Source of the DNA: Rhizobium sp. BT03
GTDB taxonomy: Bacteria > Pseudomonadota > Alphaproteobacteria > Rhizobiales > Rhizobiaceae
Assembly: GCF_030053155.1 (NCBI RefSeq)
Contig: NZ_CP125641.1
Span: 1-64,000 of the forward strand
DNA length: 64,000 nt
Direction: 5' to 3'
Positions 8,051-16,175 of the stretch are shown piece by piece. The translations under genes were made by a program, and so were the position numbers. Each line of letters starts with the position of its first letter. Position 1 is the first letter of the stretch. The notes below the pieces were generated by a model that was given only the letters and a program-made list of their open reading frames with translations, searched no databases and had not been told where the DNA came from.

Positions 8051-8901
8051 CCTCAGCGGTAGCAGAAACTGTAGGCCAGTACGGTGGTCAAATCGCAGGC
8101 GGCGCTTTAGGTGGCGTCATTGGAGGCTTTTTGGGTGGGCCGGTTGGGGCCTGGATCGGTCGCGCGGTCGGGTCGAGAGTCGGTGGCATGGCTGGCCGCG
8201 CGGCGGCGGGAGCCATCGCGAGCTATATGGAAGGCGCCAACGAAGCAGCCGAGACCGAGACCAAAGAGCAAGAAGCCGCCAAGCCCTGTGTGGATTGCGG
8301 AGAGATCGACTGCTTCAAACCGCCGGAGGGATCGACGCCCGACGAGGTCAAGGAATTTAAGCGCCAGCTTGATGAGCAGCAGAAGGCGATCAACGATATT
8401 CCGCCCGATCAGCTCGTCAAGAATATGGAGAATTACGAGAAAATCGGCCGCGGTGCTAAGGACGCCGCGGATCGCGCAAAGGCGCGGGACAACTGGATTG
8501 ACAACAGAGCCGAAGAACTCCTGAATCAGAACAGTGGCATGGAGAGGGAAGCTGCGCGAGAGGCGGCGAAGGGTGAAATCAAGACGATGGACGTTATCCA
8601 CACGCCGGATTTGTCCGCTGGCGGTACGGGACGGCTCTCGACGGAAAACGGCGGCATGGGTCCGAGGTCTGCCAATCGGTCGATCGGTTCGCAGTGGTCC
8701 AAAACAGGCGATTCCGGCAAGACGAGATTGCAGCAACTGAAGGAGCATGCGCAAAAGGCCAAGGAAAAAGGCGAGCGTACCAATGCCGACTTGAAAATCT
8801 GCGAGGATGACAAATCCTCCAAATCGGGTGAAACGTCGGGGGGCTCGAGCGGTGGCTCGGGCAAGGGACAAGGTGGTCCTGGCAATATTCCAATGTCATA
8901 G
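8047..8901 (+). CDS. tde: Tde-type T6SS DNase effector (Ntox15), complete
   Basis: This 284-residue toxin has three parts. Residues 13-58 are a glycine-zipper region (many GxxxG steps: GGALGGVIGGFLGGPVG), a type known in Tde proteins to help cross the recipient membrane. A CxxCxxxxC motif follows (Cys81, Cys84, Cys89). The DNase domain (about 100-245) has the HxxD catalytic pair His185 and Asp188 and the GPRSANRSIGSQW block. The tail is Ser/Gly-rich. Its ATGA start overlap with the adaptor gene implies coupled translation. The immunity gene follows after 39 nt. It is closely similar to the truncated copy at 1-714, with most differences around residues 150-175 and in the tail. Confidence 0.9.
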   Translation: MTSAVAETVGQYGGQIAGGALGGVIGGFLGGPVGAWIGRAVGSRVGGMAGRAAAGAIASYMEGANEAAETETKEQEAAKPCVDCGEIDCFKPPEGSTPDEVKEFKRQLDEQQKAINDIPPDQLVKNMENYEKIGRGAKDAADRAKARDNWIDNRAEELLNQNSGMEREAAREAAKGEIKTMDVIHTPDLSAGGTGRLSTENGGMGPRSANRSIGSQWSKTGDSGKTRLQQLKEHAQKAKEKGERTNADLKICEDDKSSKSGETSGGSSGGSGKGQGGPGNIPMS

Positions 8902-8940
8902 TATCGCCCAGCGCATTTATCGGTTCTAAGTGGAGGCACC

Positions 8941-9606
8941 GTGAAGGATTATCAGGTAAGGCTTGCTTCAATCGTCAAGGATTTCGGTGCTCCGCAGGGT
9001 GGGGACACGGCCGTCGATGTGGAGCGCTACCGCGGCAGGGTTCCCGATGCGGTGGTCGAGTTCTGGCAGCAGAACGGGATGGGGATCATACTGAATGGTT
9101 ATTTTCAGTTCTGTGATCCTGACGCCTATGCTTCGATCATGAGGTTCGTCTTTGACGGCGATTCCCAGATTGATGCCGAGCAGACGCATGTGCTGGGCTT
9201 CGGCGCATTCGGAACGATCATCGCGTGGAACGAAGTTCATCAGAATGTGACCATCGATCTTGTGAATGGGCAGGTATCGTGCCAAGCGCTGCTCAACGGC
9301 AAGACTTACGATCCCAATATTGCCGTTACCAGCAAGTTGATGTTGCTCGATAGCCCGACATTCGACGAATACGACGCAGACGCCAAAAAACTTTTTAAGC
9401 CGGCGCGCTCGAAGCTCGGCAAGCTCGGCGTAGGGCAGATCTACGGGTTCAGGCCGATCCTCGCGCTCGGCGGGAACAGGGCTCTGGCCAGCCTGACGAT
9501 CTACGATGCGTTGCCGCATATGGCGATCTTGGCGCAGGCGCATGAGCTGCAATTGATGGACAATGCTCCGTTCCCGCCGCAACCTGTGCGCGTGATCGGA
9601 AGCTGA
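8941..9606 (+). CDS. tdi: Tdi-type immunity protein (GAD-like/DUF1851)
   Basis: The 221-residue protein starts at GTG 8941, chosen because GGAGG lies 4 nt upstream at 8932-8936. It shares the GAD-like (RYRGRVPDAVVEFW, GYFQFCDPDAY) and DUF1851 (GQIYGFRPILALGG) blocks with 741-1418 and presumably neutralises the toxin at 8047-8901. It is cytoplasmic, without a signal sequence. The C-terminal half is better conserved between the two immunity proteins than the N-terminal 60 residues, so the N-terminal part may hold the toxin-specific contacts (inference). Confidence 0.87.
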   Translation: MKDYQVRLASIVKDFGAPQGGDTAVDVERYRGRVPDAVVEFWQQNGMGIILNGYFQFCDPDAYASIMRFVFDGDSQIDAEQTHVLGFGAFGTIIAWNEVHQNVTIDLVNGQVSCQALLNGKTYDPNIAVTSKLMLLDSPTFDEYDADAKKLFKPARSKLGKLGVGQIYGFRPILALGGNRALASLTIYDALPHMAILAQAHELQLMDNAPFPPQPVRVIGS

Positions 9607-9689
9607 TGCCAGACGACTGTTTGCGCACGCGTCGGAAGCCAGAGGCTTGTGCGGGCCGGTTTGCAGGTGCAAAGAAGAGGAGCTCCAGA

Positions 9690-9992
9690 ATGGTCGGCCG
9701 TCCGGTCACACTCAAAGGCCATATGCATGCTTGCCCGATGGTCGATTCCGGTCCGCGGCCGCATGTTGGAGGACCTGTGTTCTCGACGTCCCAATCCTTC
9801 GTCTGCGTCGAAGGCGTACCAATCGCAACGGTGGGAGACAGGTGCACATGCACCGGTGTTCCGACCACCGCCGGCGTTACGGGCGGATCGTCGATTGCCA
9901 ATATCGGCGGAAAAAAGATCGCCCGCCTCGGCGATCCCTGCGAGCATGGAGGCCGGCTGGTTCAGGGAGTTCCGTGGCTTACGTTTGAATAG
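9690..9992 (+). CDS. PAAR-domain tip protein, second copy
   Basis: The 100-residue bare PAAR protein is almost the same as 1491-1793 (GHMHACPM, CTCTGVPTT, DPCEHGG, VQGVPWLTFE). I chose ATG 9690, after an AGAGGAG ribosome site, rather than the in-frame upstream ATG 9606, because the paralogue starts at the equivalent Met and the extra 28 residues look non-coding. It closes the vgrG-tap-tde-tdi-PAAR cassette. The strong conservation of the two PAAR genes, compared with the divergence of the immunity genes, fits recent duplication or gene conversion. Confidence 0.85.
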   Translation: MVGRPVTLKGHMHACPMVDSGPRPHVGGPVFSTSQSFVCVEGVPIATVGDRCTCTGVPTTAGVTGGSSIANIGGKKIARLGDPCEHGGRLVQGVPWLTFE

Positions 9993-10028
9993 AGGCGGCG
10001 TCTTGCTCCACCCACACTTCGTCGCGTA

Positions 10029-10130
10029 GGACCGTGGATGGCCGAAGTTTCGTCGGCATCGATGCGGTCACATGTCGAATGGCTTGATACGCGTCACAAC
10101 TGCGCGATTTATTGGTTGTGCTCCGCATTT
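10029..10130 (+). pseudogene. DUF4123 (tap) gene fragment
   Basis: About 100 nt match the interior of the intact tap gene near 7290-7390. The reading GPWMAEVSSASMRSHVEWLD is the same, followed by T-R/H-HNCA-YW with few changes. There is no start, no upstream half and no DUF4123 core. It is a leftover of another tap copy, placed just before the broken immunity gene. Confidence 0.8.
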
Positions 10131-10168
10131 ATCGCATGTGTACGCACCCCTCAACAAAGGCAGAAGCG

Positions 10169-10812
10169 ATGACCGACCTTTTCATCACCTATCAAAATGC
10201 TTTGAAGGATTTTGGCGAACCGCAGGGCGGATCTCCGTTGCCGTCCAGCACCCTGGACGCTTAACGTGGTCGTATTCCGGATAGTTTTCTTGACTTCATG
10301 AGCCTTCATTCCGTGGGCAAATGGTTGCGAGGATATTTCCAGTTCTGCAATCCGAACGAGTATGAGCCCATCATGGCACTGGTTCTTGGCGGCGATCAGG
10401 ATTTGAAGCCGGAGCGAACGCATGTTCTCGGTTTTTGGCTTTCGGGGAATTGGTTGCCTGGAACGAAGATTATAAAGTTGTCGAAATCAATATGCTTTAT
10501 GGACGCGTCAATTGTCCGGAACTGTTTTCGCCCGAGCCTGATATGGATCCCAAAATCACGTTGGGCATCGCGATCGGCAGTGTGAACGCAGATTCATACG
10601 ACAATCCGGACGAGGACGGAAAGCCGATGTTCAAGCGCCTCATGCTTGCACATGGCGAATTGGAGGTGGGGCAAATCTACGCGTCCAAACTTCATCCGGC
10701 TCTCGGCGGACCGATCACCATCGACAATCTGCGCCCGGCAGGTGCGCTTGCGGCCATGACGATTGCGGCTCAAGCGGCGCCATTCCCGGCGATCCGCGAA
10801 GTTGGCGCATAA
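10169..10812 (+). pseudogene. Degenerate third Tdi immunity gene
   Basis: ATG 10169 opens a reading (MTDLFITYQNALKDFGEPQGG) aligned with the start of the 8941 immunity protein. A TAA at 10262-10264 interrupts it where the intact gene reads ...ERYRGRVPD. The same frame continues (RGRIPDSFLDF, GYFQFCNPNEYEPIM, ERTHVLGF) until a frameshift near 10430-10438, consistent with loss of one base, after which AFGELVAWNEDYK resumes in another frame to the stop at 10812. The C-terminal DUF1851 part is intact from about 10435. No matching toxin is present. It could be a decayed orphan immunity gene, or a C-terminal fragment might still be made from an internal start. Confidence 0.82.
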
Positions 10813-10941
10813 TGATGAGCGACAGATCTCGTTGACCTCAAACCGGGCTCGGTTTCGGATCTCGGTGTTTCGCGAGGTGGGGTGCCGGCCGGCGTCCATT
10901 ACTCGGCACGCGCTCACCGGCTCCAACTTGTGCTGGACAGC

Positions 10942-10978
10942 GGGAAATAACATGACTAGAGAACTCATGTTATTTCCC
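10942..10978. promoter_or_regulatory. Palindrome containing an iron-box-like TGA-N9-TCA
   Basis: Perfect 14-nt arms (GGGAAATAACATGA / TCATGTTATTTCCC) flank a 9-nt centre, 59 nt upstream of an iron-type ABC importer. The inner part is exactly TGA-N9-TCA, the form of the IRO box bound by the rhizobial iron regulator RirA. It could equally fold as an RNA hairpin. Iron control of the operon at 11037-15251 is an inference from site form and neighbour function. Confidence 0.55.
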
Positions 10979-11036
10979 TGCTACCGCCGCTGCTCCTGAC
11001 ATCACGGAGCCGGGGTGCCAGTCAAAGGAGTGGTCC

Positions 11037-12104
11037 ATGTCCCGCCGCAACAAGGCTTTTTCCGCCTTGGCAATGTCCCTGTCGCTTTTCCTGCCGGCAA
11101 CGCTGCATGCCGAGAGTTCGTTTCTCGATCACCGCGGCAAGGCGATCACCTTCGAAAAGCCGCCGGAGCGGGTGGTGACGATCGTCCGGTCGGCGCCGAT
11201 CATCTATCGCGCCATCGACGGCAAGGCGGATCATATCGCCGGCATGAACAAGGATTCGCTGGTGCGTTACTTCACCAAGGGCATCTATGCCGAGATGCTG
11301 CCCGAGATGGCGAAGATCAATGCCAGCGCCGCTCAGGACGGTTTCGTGCCGAATGTCGAGGCGATCCTGGCTGAGAAGCCCGATGCGGTAATCCAGTGGA
11401 CCCATGATCAAAAGCTCATCGAGCCGCTGGAGCGCGTCGGCCTGACCGTCGTCGGCTGGCAGTGCTGCACGGAGCAGGATCGCCTCGATTATATCTCGCT
11501 GACCGGCTACATGACCGGCCGCAACGACCGCGCCCAGGCGATCCTGAAGGCGCAGGCCGAGACGTTGAAGGCGCTCGGCGGCAAGGTCGCCAAGCTCGAC
11601 AAGGCAGCACTTCCCTCCGTCCTGCACATCGACAAGGTGGCCGACCAGATCCAGGTCATCGCCAACGGTTCGCAGGACCTCTCGCTCAGCGGCGTCACCA
11701 ACCCGGCCGCCGATAAGACGGGCGAATGGTGGCGCACCGTCGATTTCGAACAGCTGCTGGTCTGGAACCCTGATATCATCGTCATTCCGGCCTATGCGAG
11801 CGATCTCAATCCCAAGGATTTCTTCGGCAATCCGCTGCTTGCCAATCTCAAGGCGGTCAAGGAAAAGCGCGTCTACAAGCAGCCGGTCTTTGCCCGCACG
11901 CCCGATGCTCCTGAGATTTTCCTGACCTCGGAATGGCTGGCGGCCGTTGCCCATGGCGCCGACTTCGCGCCGGATTTCAGAAAGCAGATCCGCGACGCCT
12001 ACAAGCTGATCTACGGCGCCGAACTGACGGATGATCAACTGAAGGCGATCCTCGAATCCGACAGCAACGCGCCGGCGGACAAATATGTCCAGCTCTTCGG
12101 TTAA
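11037..12104 (+). CDS. Iron/siderophore-type ABC transporter substrate-binding protein
   Basis: This 355-residue protein has a clear signal peptide (basic start, FSALAMSLSLFLPATLHA then ES) and no lipobox, so it should be periplasmic. The mature part has the two-lobe TroA/FepB-like pattern: FDHRG..ITFEKPPERVVTI at the start, PDAVIQW, then LVWNPDIIVIP and a long helix-rich C-terminus. It captures a metal chelate and delivers it to the permease at 12085. Ligand cannot be told from sequence; ferric siderophore, haem or cobalamin are possible, and the iron-box-like palindrome upstream favours iron. It leads a four-gene operon with overlapping genes. Confidence 0.82.
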   Translation: MSRRNKAFSALAMSLSLFLPATLHAESSFLDHRGKAITFEKPPERVVTIVRSAPIIYRAIDGKADHIAGMNKDSLVRYFTKGIYAEMLPEMAKINASAAQDGFVPNVEAILAEKPDAVIQWTHDQKLIEPLERVGLTVVGWQCCTEQDRLDYISLTGYMTGRNDRAQAILKAQAETLKALGGKVAKLDKAALPSVLHIDKVADQIQVIANGSQDLSLSGVTNPAADKTGEWWRTVDFEQLLVWNPDIIVIPAYASDLNPKDFFGNPLLANLKAVKEKRVYKQPVFARTPDAPEIFLTSEWLAAVAHGADFAPDFRKQIRDAYKLIYGAELTDDQLKAILESDSNAPADKYVQLFG

Positions 12105-13209
12105 CCCACGCGCAGGCGAAGCCGCGCGTCGGGCAGGCGAAGCTGCGCGGCCGCCAAACGCAACTGCACCCGGCTCGGCGGGGCGGAAACTGCTTTCGGT
12201 TTCCGTCCTGCCCGCCCTGATCGTCCTTCTCGTCGCCGCCATCCTCTATTCGGTGACGATCGGCCGCTACGATCTGTCGGTGCGGGATGTCGCCTATATC
12301 CTGATCGATAACGTCCACCCGCTGGTCACGCCCTATTGGGATCCGGTGCAGGAGGTCGTTGTCGAGCAGGTCCGCCTGCCGCGCATCATGGCGGCTGTTG
12401 TCGTCGGCTTCGGCCTGGCGATCTCGGGGGCGGCGCTGCAAGGGCTCTTCCGCAATCCGCTGGTCGATCCCGGCATTATCGGCGTGACCTCAGGCGCCGG
12501 CTTCGGCGGGACGCTGGCGATCCTCATCGGATTGCAAGGCTATATTCTGCTCGCCATGGCCTTCCTCTTCGGCATCGGCAGCATTTTCCTCGTCAAGCTG
12601 CTGTCGACGGTCAGGGGGCGCACCAGCATGCTGACGCTGGTTCTGGCGGGCGTGGTCATATCGGCCTTCTTTTCGGCGGCGAAATCCGTTGCCAAACTAT
12701 TGGCCGATCCCTTCCAGAAACTGCCCGCCATCACCTATTGGCTGATGGGCAGCATCGCATCCAGCAGCTATTGGGATGTTCTGCTGACGGCGGTGGCGGT
12801 GGTGCCGTCCGCCATTGCGATCTATCTCCTGCGTTTCCAGATCAACATCATGTCGCTCGGCGAGGAAAAGGCGAGGGCGCTCGGCACCAAGGTCGTGCTG
12901 GTGCAGTGGATCATCCTGCTGGCTTCGGCGCTGATTTCGGCGGGCGTAGTCGCAACTTCCGGCATCATCGGCTGGGTCGGCCTCGTCATCCCGCATGTCG
13001 CCCGCGCCCTCGTCGGTGCCGATCATCAGCGGCTGCTGCCGGTCTCCGGTGTCATCGGCGCGATCTATCTGTTGCTGGTCGACGATCTCGCGCGGACGGT
13101 GAGTACCGCCGAGATCCCGCTCGGCATCATCACCGCGCTGATCGGCGTTCCGGTTTTTGCGGTGATCCTGCGCCGCCTGCATGCGAAGGGAGGCTGGTCC
13201 GGTGATTGA
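12085..13209 (+). CDS. FecCD-family ABC transporter permease
   Basis: The 374-residue inner-membrane protein has about nine to ten hydrophobic segments and the FecCD/BtuC signatures RLPRIMAAVVVGFGLAISGAA, QGLFRNPLVDPGIIG and GWVGLVIPHVAR. It forms the channel for the binding protein at 11037. ATG 12085 lies inside the end of the previous gene (20-nt overlap). The first 30 residues are odd: a repeated Arg-Ala-Gly-Glu-Ala unit (RAGEAARRAGEAARP) from a 20-nt direct repeat near 12112-12155, before the first membrane segment. A later start after this repeat is possible. Confidence 0.88.
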   Translation: MSSSSVNPRAGEAARRAGEAARPPNATAPGSAGRKLLSVSVLPALIVLLVAAILYSVTIGRYDLSVRDVAYILIDNVHPLVTPYWDPVQEVVVEQVRLPRIMAAVVVGFGLAISGAALQGLFRNPLVDPGIIGVTSGAGFGGTLAILIGLQGYILLAMAFLFGIGSIFLVKLLSTVRGRTSMLTLVLAGVVISAFFSAAKSVAKLLADPFQKLPAITYWLMGSIASSSYWDVLLTAVAVVPSAIAIYLLRFQINIMSLGEEKARALGTKVVLVQWIILLASALISAGVVATSGIIGWVGLVIPHVARALVGADHQRLLPVSGVIGAIYLLLVDDLARTVSTAEIPLGIITALIGVPVFAVILRRLHAKGGWSGD

Positions 13210-13960
13210 AGCAAGCGATCTCACCGTCGAGCGCGGCGGCAAAACCATCCTGAAGAATTACAGCCTCCGCCTGGAGCGGGGGCGGATACTGGCCGTGCTC
13301 GGCGCCAATGGCGTCGGCAAGACGACCCTCATCAATACGCTGATCGGCGTCATCAAGCCGAAGTCGGGGCGGCTTTCGATCGGCGGACAGGTGGGTTTCG
13401 TGCCTCAGCTTTTCGAAGTGCCCTTTTCCTATTCCGCCCTCGATATCGTTCTGATGGGAAGGGCGCGCCATCTCGGCCTGTTCGGGGCGCCGGGCCGGAA
13501 AGATTATGAGATCGCGCGGCATTATTTCCATATGTTCGATATCGAACATCTCGAACAGCAGGCCTTCAATTCGCTGAGCGGCGGCCAGCGCCAGCTGGTG
13601 ATGATCGCCCAGGCGCTGGCATCGGAATGCGAACTCCTGGTTCTCGACGAACCCTGCGCCGCGCTCGACTACAAAAACCAGGACAAGGTCCTGCGCCTGC
13701 TCGAGCATTTGCGGGATCGGCACGCCATGACGATCGCCTTTTCCACTCATATGCCGCAGCACGCGGTGGAGATTGCGAGCGACGTTCTGCTGATGACCAG
13801 CGGCAGCCGCTATGTCCTGGGCTCGACCGCGGATGCGCTGAGCGCCGAAAACCTGACCGATCTCTACGACCTACCGATCGCGCGCGCGGATTTCGACGGA
13901 TTGGCCAAGCACACCTATGCGCCCGTCTTTCGTCATGAAGGAGCCCGCTTCGATGGCTGA
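13202..13960 (+). CDS. ABC transporter ATPase of the iron-type importer
   Basis: The 252-residue cytoplasmic ATPase has Walker A GANGVGKTT, signature LSGGQRQ, Walker B LLVLDEP and the switch His in STHMPQH, as in FecE/FepC proteins. I chose GTG 13202 because GGGAGG sits at 13188-13193 with good spacing. An upstream in-frame ATG at 13181 overlaps that ribosome site. It overlaps the permease by 8 nt and the next gene by 8 nt, so all four genes are translationally linked. Confidence 0.88.
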   Translation: MIEASDLTVERGGKTILKNYSLRLERGRILAVLGANGVGKTTLINTLIGVIKPKSGRLSIGGQVGFVPQLFEVPFSYSALDIVLMGRARHLGLFGAPGRKDYEIARHYFHMFDIEHLEQQAFNSLSGGQRQLVMIAQALASECELLVLDEPCAALDYKNQDKVLRLLEHLRDRHAMTIAFSTHMPQHAVEIASDVLLMTSGSRYVLGSTADALSAENLTDLYDLPIARADFDGLAKHTYAPVFRHEGARFDG

Positions 13961-15251
13961 CGCCGCCATGCCGGGAAAAGGCATCGCCTATATCCATTGG
14001 GGCAATAGCTGGCAGCTGCGAAGCTTCCAGGATTTCCGTCACTATATCGACGAGCTCATCTATATCCACGACCTGCCGAAGGTGGACCTGTCGCGCTACG
14101 CCGCCGTCGTCATGCCGGATGCGATGGATGCAGGCGCAGCGCTTCCGCACGCGCCCCAGCTCAACGCCTATCTCAAAGGCGGCGGTTTTCTCGTCGTCTG
14201 CCTGCAGGGCCATGCCGATTGGCTCGACATTCCGGGACTTCGCTGGACGCCCGGAAACTGCCGTGACTGGCTGTGGTGGACGAAGGGCGAAAAGCTGGAG
14301 GTCAGGCTCTCCGAGCCGCATCATCCGATCACCGAAAGCCTGCCGCTTTCGCATATGAGCTGGCATTGGGGCGGCTCGTACAACGTTCCTGAAGGCGCAC
14401 GCTCCATTCTCGAGATCGACGATGGAGGCGGCAGCCTGTTTCTCGAGTTTCCGTCGCTGCCGGGCGGCGGACGCCTGCTGCTCGCGACGCTGGACCCGCA
14501 TTCGCATAGCGGCCAGCGCTTCATGCCGGCGACCACCCGCTTCCTCCGGTCCTTCTATCCGTGGCTGAACCGCGAACTCGGGATCGAGCGGCCGGCCAGG
14601 AACCGGTTCACCTATCTGCAATGCTCGCATGTCCCGTCGGAATGGCATCCTGATGGATTGGAGGACAGCCTCGGAGGCGCCGGCTTTGAAACCTTCTTCG
14701 CTCCGCTTTATCAGCTCGGTCCCGAACTGCTTGAAAAGGCCGACACGCTCTACATTCCAAGCAGCCATGACGAGTTTTTCCTCAAGAGCCGCGCCGAGGA
14801 TCTCATCCAGTTTCTCGCCCGGGGCGGAAACCTGATCATCGCGGCGGAGCCATGCCAGCCATGGCTACCCTTCATGGCCCCGTTTCACGCCGTTCCGCCA
14901 CGTCCTTTCACCAATATCAAAGTTCGCATCCGCGACGACCGCTTCGGGATCTTTTCCGATCTCGGCGATGGCTTCGATGGCTGGAAAGGCGTTTTCGGCC
15001 AGTATGTACGCGGATGGACCGATCCGCCTCCCGGCGCGATCTGGCTGACCGATATCGGCCCCGAGCATGATCCGAAGCCGGCGGACTGGATCTGGCAATA
15101 TCCGACCCAGACCGGCCGCGGCGGATACGTCTTCATGCACAATGGCGACAACATGACCCGCTATCCCGATCGTGGCCCGAAAAAGGAAGCGCTGCTTGCC
15201 AATATCGCTGTCGCGCTGAGAAAGCTCTCCACCGGCGAATTGCTGTTTTAG
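13953..15251 (+). CDS. Unrecognised cytoplasmic protein, amidotransferase-fold-like, in the iron operon
   Basis: The 432-residue protein starts at ATG 13953, with AAGGAG at 13938-13943, overlapping the ATPase gene. It looks like two Rossmann-type halves. The first (residues about 10-200: AAVVMPDAMDAG, GGGFLVVCLQGHADWL, DPHSHSG) and the second (about 215-420: FFAPLYQLGPELLEKADTLYIPS, ARGGNLIIAAEPCQPW, YVFMHNGDN) each resemble a class I glutamine-amidotransferase/ThuA-like fold, with a strand, a 'gG..v' loop and a Cys or His after it. A catalytic triad cannot be assigned with confidence. No signal peptide. It may process an imported chelate or release the metal, inferred only from its being the last gene of the importer operon. 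Confidence 0.55.
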   Translation: MADAAMPGKGIAYIHWGNSWQLRSFQDFRHYIDELIYIHDLPKVDLSRYAAVVMPDAMDAGAALPHAPQLNAYLKGGGFLVVCLQGHADWLDIPGLRWTPGNCRDWLWWTKGEKLEVRLSEPHHPITESLPLSHMSWHWGGSYNVPEGARSILEIDDGGGSLFLEFPSLPGGGRLLLATLDPHSHSGQRFMPATTRFLRSFYPWLNRELGIERPARNRFTYLQCSHVPSEWHPDGLEDSLGGAGFETFFAPLYQLGPELLEKADTLYIPSSHDEFFLKSRAEDLIQFLARGGNLIIAAEPCQPWLPFMAPFHAVPPRPFTNIKVRIRDDRFGIFSDLGDGFDGWKGVFGQYVRGWTDPPPGAIWLTDIGPEHDPKPADWIWQYPTQTGRGGYVFMHNGDNMTRYPDRGPKKEALLANIAVALRKLSTGELLF

Positions 15252-15544
15252 CCCTTCTCCAAGCCCTTCGGATCAGCCGCCGCCTTCGAAGCGCGCGGCA
15301 GGCCGCCCAATCATGATCAAAATACGTCGATGCTATCCGTTTCGCGCGCAAAAGATCCGGCCGGGGCGGCGCCGAAGCACTTTTTTAAGCGTTGCCGCCT
15401 TGGATGAGATCGCGCTTGTCACGGGGGCAGCGGCACGATTGGTCCGCAGGGAGACGGGAATACGACATGGTCGATAGCAGTTGTGCACTTATGATCCGCC
15501 GCTGGTCTTACGGCTGCGGTGCATTGCGCTAAGGCTCGGTTCAC

Positions 15545-16120
15545 ATGGTCGAGACAACGAACAGCCCGGGTTGGAATGCGGCGTATCAGGATCGGTTTCC
15601 TGATGAACCCGACAGCATTGAAGCGCCGACCTATCTCAATGATGAGAAAGCCAGATTTTCCGCGGAGATCGCGGCATTGGCGACGGCTGTCCTGGGCGGA
15701 GATCTGACGCGGCGAATGAAAGCCGACTATGCCGATCCGGATCTCTCCCGTTCGGCCGCTATCCTCAATGAGCTGATTACGTCGATTGGCGATAATCTGT
15801 CCGATTTCAACGATGCGATGGCCGCTCTCGCCCATGGGGATCTCAATCGCGGCATGCGGGACAAACATCGCGGCGCCTTCGGACAATTGCAGAAGAACTT
15901 CAATCTCGCCCTGGCGACGGTCCGCACCGTGCTGGGCGAACAGGGCTCGGTCCGGTTCACGGAGAAGGCGACGAAATTTCGTCGCATGCTGGCGGGCGTC
16001 AAATCGAAGAGTGTCGCTTTCGAAATCCGCGTCTCCGATGAAGAATCGCGGCCAATTCCTTCAGCTCCCCATGATCTCTGGCTGAAGCTTGCCGATGCGC
16101 TGGATGGCTTCTCGGCCTGA
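15545..16120 (+). CDS. Soluble HAMP-like protein without output domain
   Basis: The 191-residue protein lacks membrane segments. It carries two HAMP-like units, residues about 45-85 (AVLGGDLTRRMKADYADPDL) and about 97-130 (ALAHGDLNRGMRDKHRGAFGQLQ), of the kind found in chemoreceptors between the sensor and the methyl-accepting domain. No methyl-accepting hairpin, kinase or cyclase follows; the last 60 residues are unlike any output domain I know. It may be a truncated chemoreceptor or a free-standing signalling adaptor. The 293 nt before it hold no gene that I can support. A strong hairpin follows its stop. Confidence 0.6.
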   Translation: MVETTNSPGWNAAYQDRFPDEPDSIEAPTYLNDEKARFSAEIAALATAVLGGDLTRRMKADYADPDLSRSAAILNELITSIGDNLSDFNDAMAALAHGDLNRGMRDKHRGAFGQLQKNFNLALATVRTVLGEQGSVRFTEKATKFRRMLAGVKSKSVAFEIRVSDEESRPIPSAPHDLWLKLADALDGFSA

Positions 16121-16128
16121 ACATCGAT

Positions 16129-16160
16129 CGCGCCACAACCGCAATGCCGGTTGTGGCGCG
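16129..16160. terminator. Bidirectional hairpin terminator between convergent genes
   Basis: Perfect 13-bp arms (CGCGCCACAACCG / CGGTTGTGGCGCG) around a 6-nt loop lie between the stop codons of the rightward HAMP gene and the leftward aldehyde dehydrogenase. No long U-run follows. The placement between convergent stops is the main support for terminator function. Confidence 0.65.
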
Positions 16161-16175
16161 CTGATGCGCCTCATA

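Noticed and set aside
9606..9689. Longer PAAR protein from ATG 9606
   Set aside because: The paralogue starts at the equivalent of ATG 9690, which also has the ribosome site.
12112..12155. Direct repeat as a mobile-element or recombination site
   Set aside because: It lies inside the permease reading frame and gives a repeated Arg-Ala-Gly-Glu-Ala unit; no other element features surround it.
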